Part shown: piece by piece, positions 4,897 through 5,798 of the stretch
How the letters are laid out: each line of letters opens with the position of its first letter
Numbering within the stretch: the stretch's first letter is position 1
Assembly (NCBI GenBank): GCA_003513015.1
Contig: DOTA01000484.1
Span: forward strand, 248-6,045
DNA: 5,798 nt
Source of the DNA: Chloroflexota bacterium
GTDB taxonomy: Bacteria > Chloroflexota > Anaerolineae > Anaerolineales > UBA11858
Direction: 5' to 3'
The notes under the pieces: model-generated
The model's input: only the letters and a program-made list of their open reading frames with translations
Told to the model about the DNA's origin: nothing
Databases searched by the model: none
Translations under genes and position numbers: made by a program

Positions 4897-5798
4897 ATGG
4901 CCGATATCCGCTGCCCCATGTGTGGAAAACCCAATCCGGATCACCTGGATGTTTGCAAATTTTGCCAGGCCCGTCTCAAGCCTCTGATTGCTCCCAGTTC
5001 GTCAGATGAATTCTCGCTTTTCCCGGATCAGACAGATTCCGATGCGGAATTGCCCGATTGGCTGGATTTAGGGAATGATTTTGCGGATAATGGGGATGAC
5101 CAACCTTTTGATGATGGCGATGACTGGTTGACTCGGCTTGGGGGTGATCCCGCATCCAAAAACCAGCCTGAGCCTCGGGTTGAACCGAGCCGAGCGGTTG
5201 GCCGCATGGATTTCAATGATAACAATGTTCCCGATTGGTTAGGCGATTTCAATAGCGAACGATCCACCCCCTCATTCGGTGCAGAAGAAGATCAGAATTC
5301 TGATCAATGGCTTTTCAACGAAGATCCTAAAGAAGAAACTATTGAAAGCGTTCCTAATTTATTTTTTACGGATGATCAGCCCGATGTGGCCGACGAGCCT
5401 GCTCCCAAATTCGAAAACGACTTCCCAGATTGGCTCAAAGAGTTCGATGAACCCAGCGAACCTATTTCCTTCGAAGCAGTTGATTCAGCCGTCGAAGAAG
5501 ATGAACTTCCATTTGGTGACTCTGAAGACCTGCCTGATTGGCTTCGCACCGAAAACCAGGCCTCTGAGCCGGATGTTCCCATAAGTGATACAGATCAGGA
5601 TCAATGGATTTCGCAATTGGGTAAACAAGAAACCATCCCTTTGCAACGGGCTGGTTTGGATGAAGGTGGTTTCTCTGATTGGCCGAATGAAGAGAAGACC
5701 CAAAAAATTGAATCCTTTGACGAAGGTGAACTCCCTGATTGGCTGACGGAAATGGGGGAATCCGGGGACATAGAAGAATCCGCTCCGGCGTTTGCTGC
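4897..5798 (+). CDS. Zinc-ribbon protein with acidic tail and repeated PDWL motifs (3' end outside window)
   Basis: Cytosolic-looking protein, 300 residues visible and continuing past the edge. The start ATG 4897 lies 3 nt after the previous stop with GGTGG at 4885-4889. Residues 6-23 form a zinc ribbon: C6-x2-C9-x10-C20-x2-C23. The remainder is very acidic, low in hydrophobics and probably disordered. It carries five exact PDWL motifs (53-56, 112-115, 177-180, 213-216, 280-283) and four relaxed ones (DWL around W77, QWL W138, QWI W237, DWP W262). All nine tryptophans of the visible protein fall in these motifs. Such a layout suggests a multivalent adaptor whose short linear motifs dock to a partner. 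Similar zinc-ribbon/DWL proteins are, from memory, frequent in Anaerolineae but uncharacterised; many zinc-ribbon proteins of this kind have C-terminal membrane spans, which cannot be checked here. Confidence 0.87.
   Translation, partial: MADIRCPMCGKPNPDHLDVCKFCQARLKPLIAPSSSDEFSLFPDQTDSDAELPDWLDLGNDFADNGDDQPFDDGDDWLTRLGGDPASKNQPEPRVEPSRAVGRMDFNDNNVPDWLGDFNSERSTPSFGAEEDQNSDQWLFNEDPKEETIESVPNLFFTDDQPDVADEPAPKFENDFPDWLKEFDEPSEPISFEAVDSAVEEDELPFGDSEDLPDWLRTENQASEPDVPISDTDQDQWISQLGKQETIPLQRAGLDEGGFSDWPNEEKTQKIESFDEGELPDWLTEMGESGDIEESAPAFA
4912..4965 (+). other. N-terminal zinc ribbon (CxxC-x10-CxxC)
   Basis: The four cysteines (C6, C9, C20, C23) follow the rubredoxin-like knuckle pattern CPMCG ... 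CKFCQ. In small bacterial zinc-ribbon domains of this kind the cysteines bind one structural zinc ion and mediate protein-protein contact rather than catalysis. Confidence 0.85.
5053..5745 (+). repeat. Dispersed PDWL-type protein motif repeats
   Basis: Nine Trp-centred motifs (W55, 77, 114, 138, 179, 215, 237, 262, 282) lie 20-41 residues apart. The five exact PDWL copies use different synonymous codons for Pro (CCC, CCA, CCT) and Leu (CTG, TTA, CTC, CTT), while GAT TGG is constant. The linkers between them do not align with each other. This points to selection on a short protein motif rather than a recent DNA duplication. Confidence 0.8.

Noticed and set aside
5279..5584. Plus-strand open frame of 101 codons inside the zinc-ribbon gene
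   Set aside because: It is in another frame of a gene whose zinc ribbon and PDWL motifs run uninterrupted through this region; its Lys-rich product arises from GAA/GAT-rich codons read out of frame.
5053..5745. PDWL repeats considered as a DNA-level tandem repeat or CRISPR-like array
   Set aside because: Unit identity is limited to about 8 bases, spacing is irregular, and copies differ at synonymous positions, so the repeat exists only at protein level.

Overview
The window looks like chromosomal DNA from a member of the Chloroflexota, most likely the class Anaerolineae. This is inferred from the gene style: LysM/M23 lipoproteins with an embedded lytic-transglycosylase-like region, a DUF6754-like membrane protein, and a zinc-ribbon protein carrying scattered Pro-Asp-Trp-Leu motifs. 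No rRNA, tRNA or marker gene is present to confirm it. No mobile element, CRISPR array, tRNA or rRNA was seen.

There are two divergent gene blocks around a short control region (2972-3169). The left block, on the minus strand, holds two paralogous exported lipoproteins in tandem. The upstream one (2971 to 1415) is complete. The downstream one starts with GTG at 1413, one base after its neighbour's stop, and runs off the left edge of the window. Both have a lipobox, a Pro/Thr-rich linker, a LysM domain, a middle helical region resembling an inactivated SLT fold, and a C-terminal M23 (LytM-type) peptidase domain. They probably work on peptidoglycan at the outer face of the cytoplasmic membrane.

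The right block, on the plus strand, is a tight four-gene cluster: an 87-residue protein of unknown function (3170-3433), a 260-residue DUF6754-like membrane-anchored protein (3455-4237), a 219-residue protein with about six membrane spans (4234-4893), and a zinc-ribbon protein with a long acidic tail containing nine Trp-centred motifs (4897 to beyond the right edge). Spacings of 21 nt, a 4-nt overlap and 3 nt point to one transcript. The likely promoter is an extended -10 element at 3072-3080, with a stem-loop at the predicted 5' end of the mRNA.

The most interesting undescribed material is the plus-strand cluster, which looks like a membrane assembly with a cytosolic multivalent adaptor. 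Next is the conserved Glu-to-Gln change at the presumed catalytic position of the SLT-like region in both lipoproteins.
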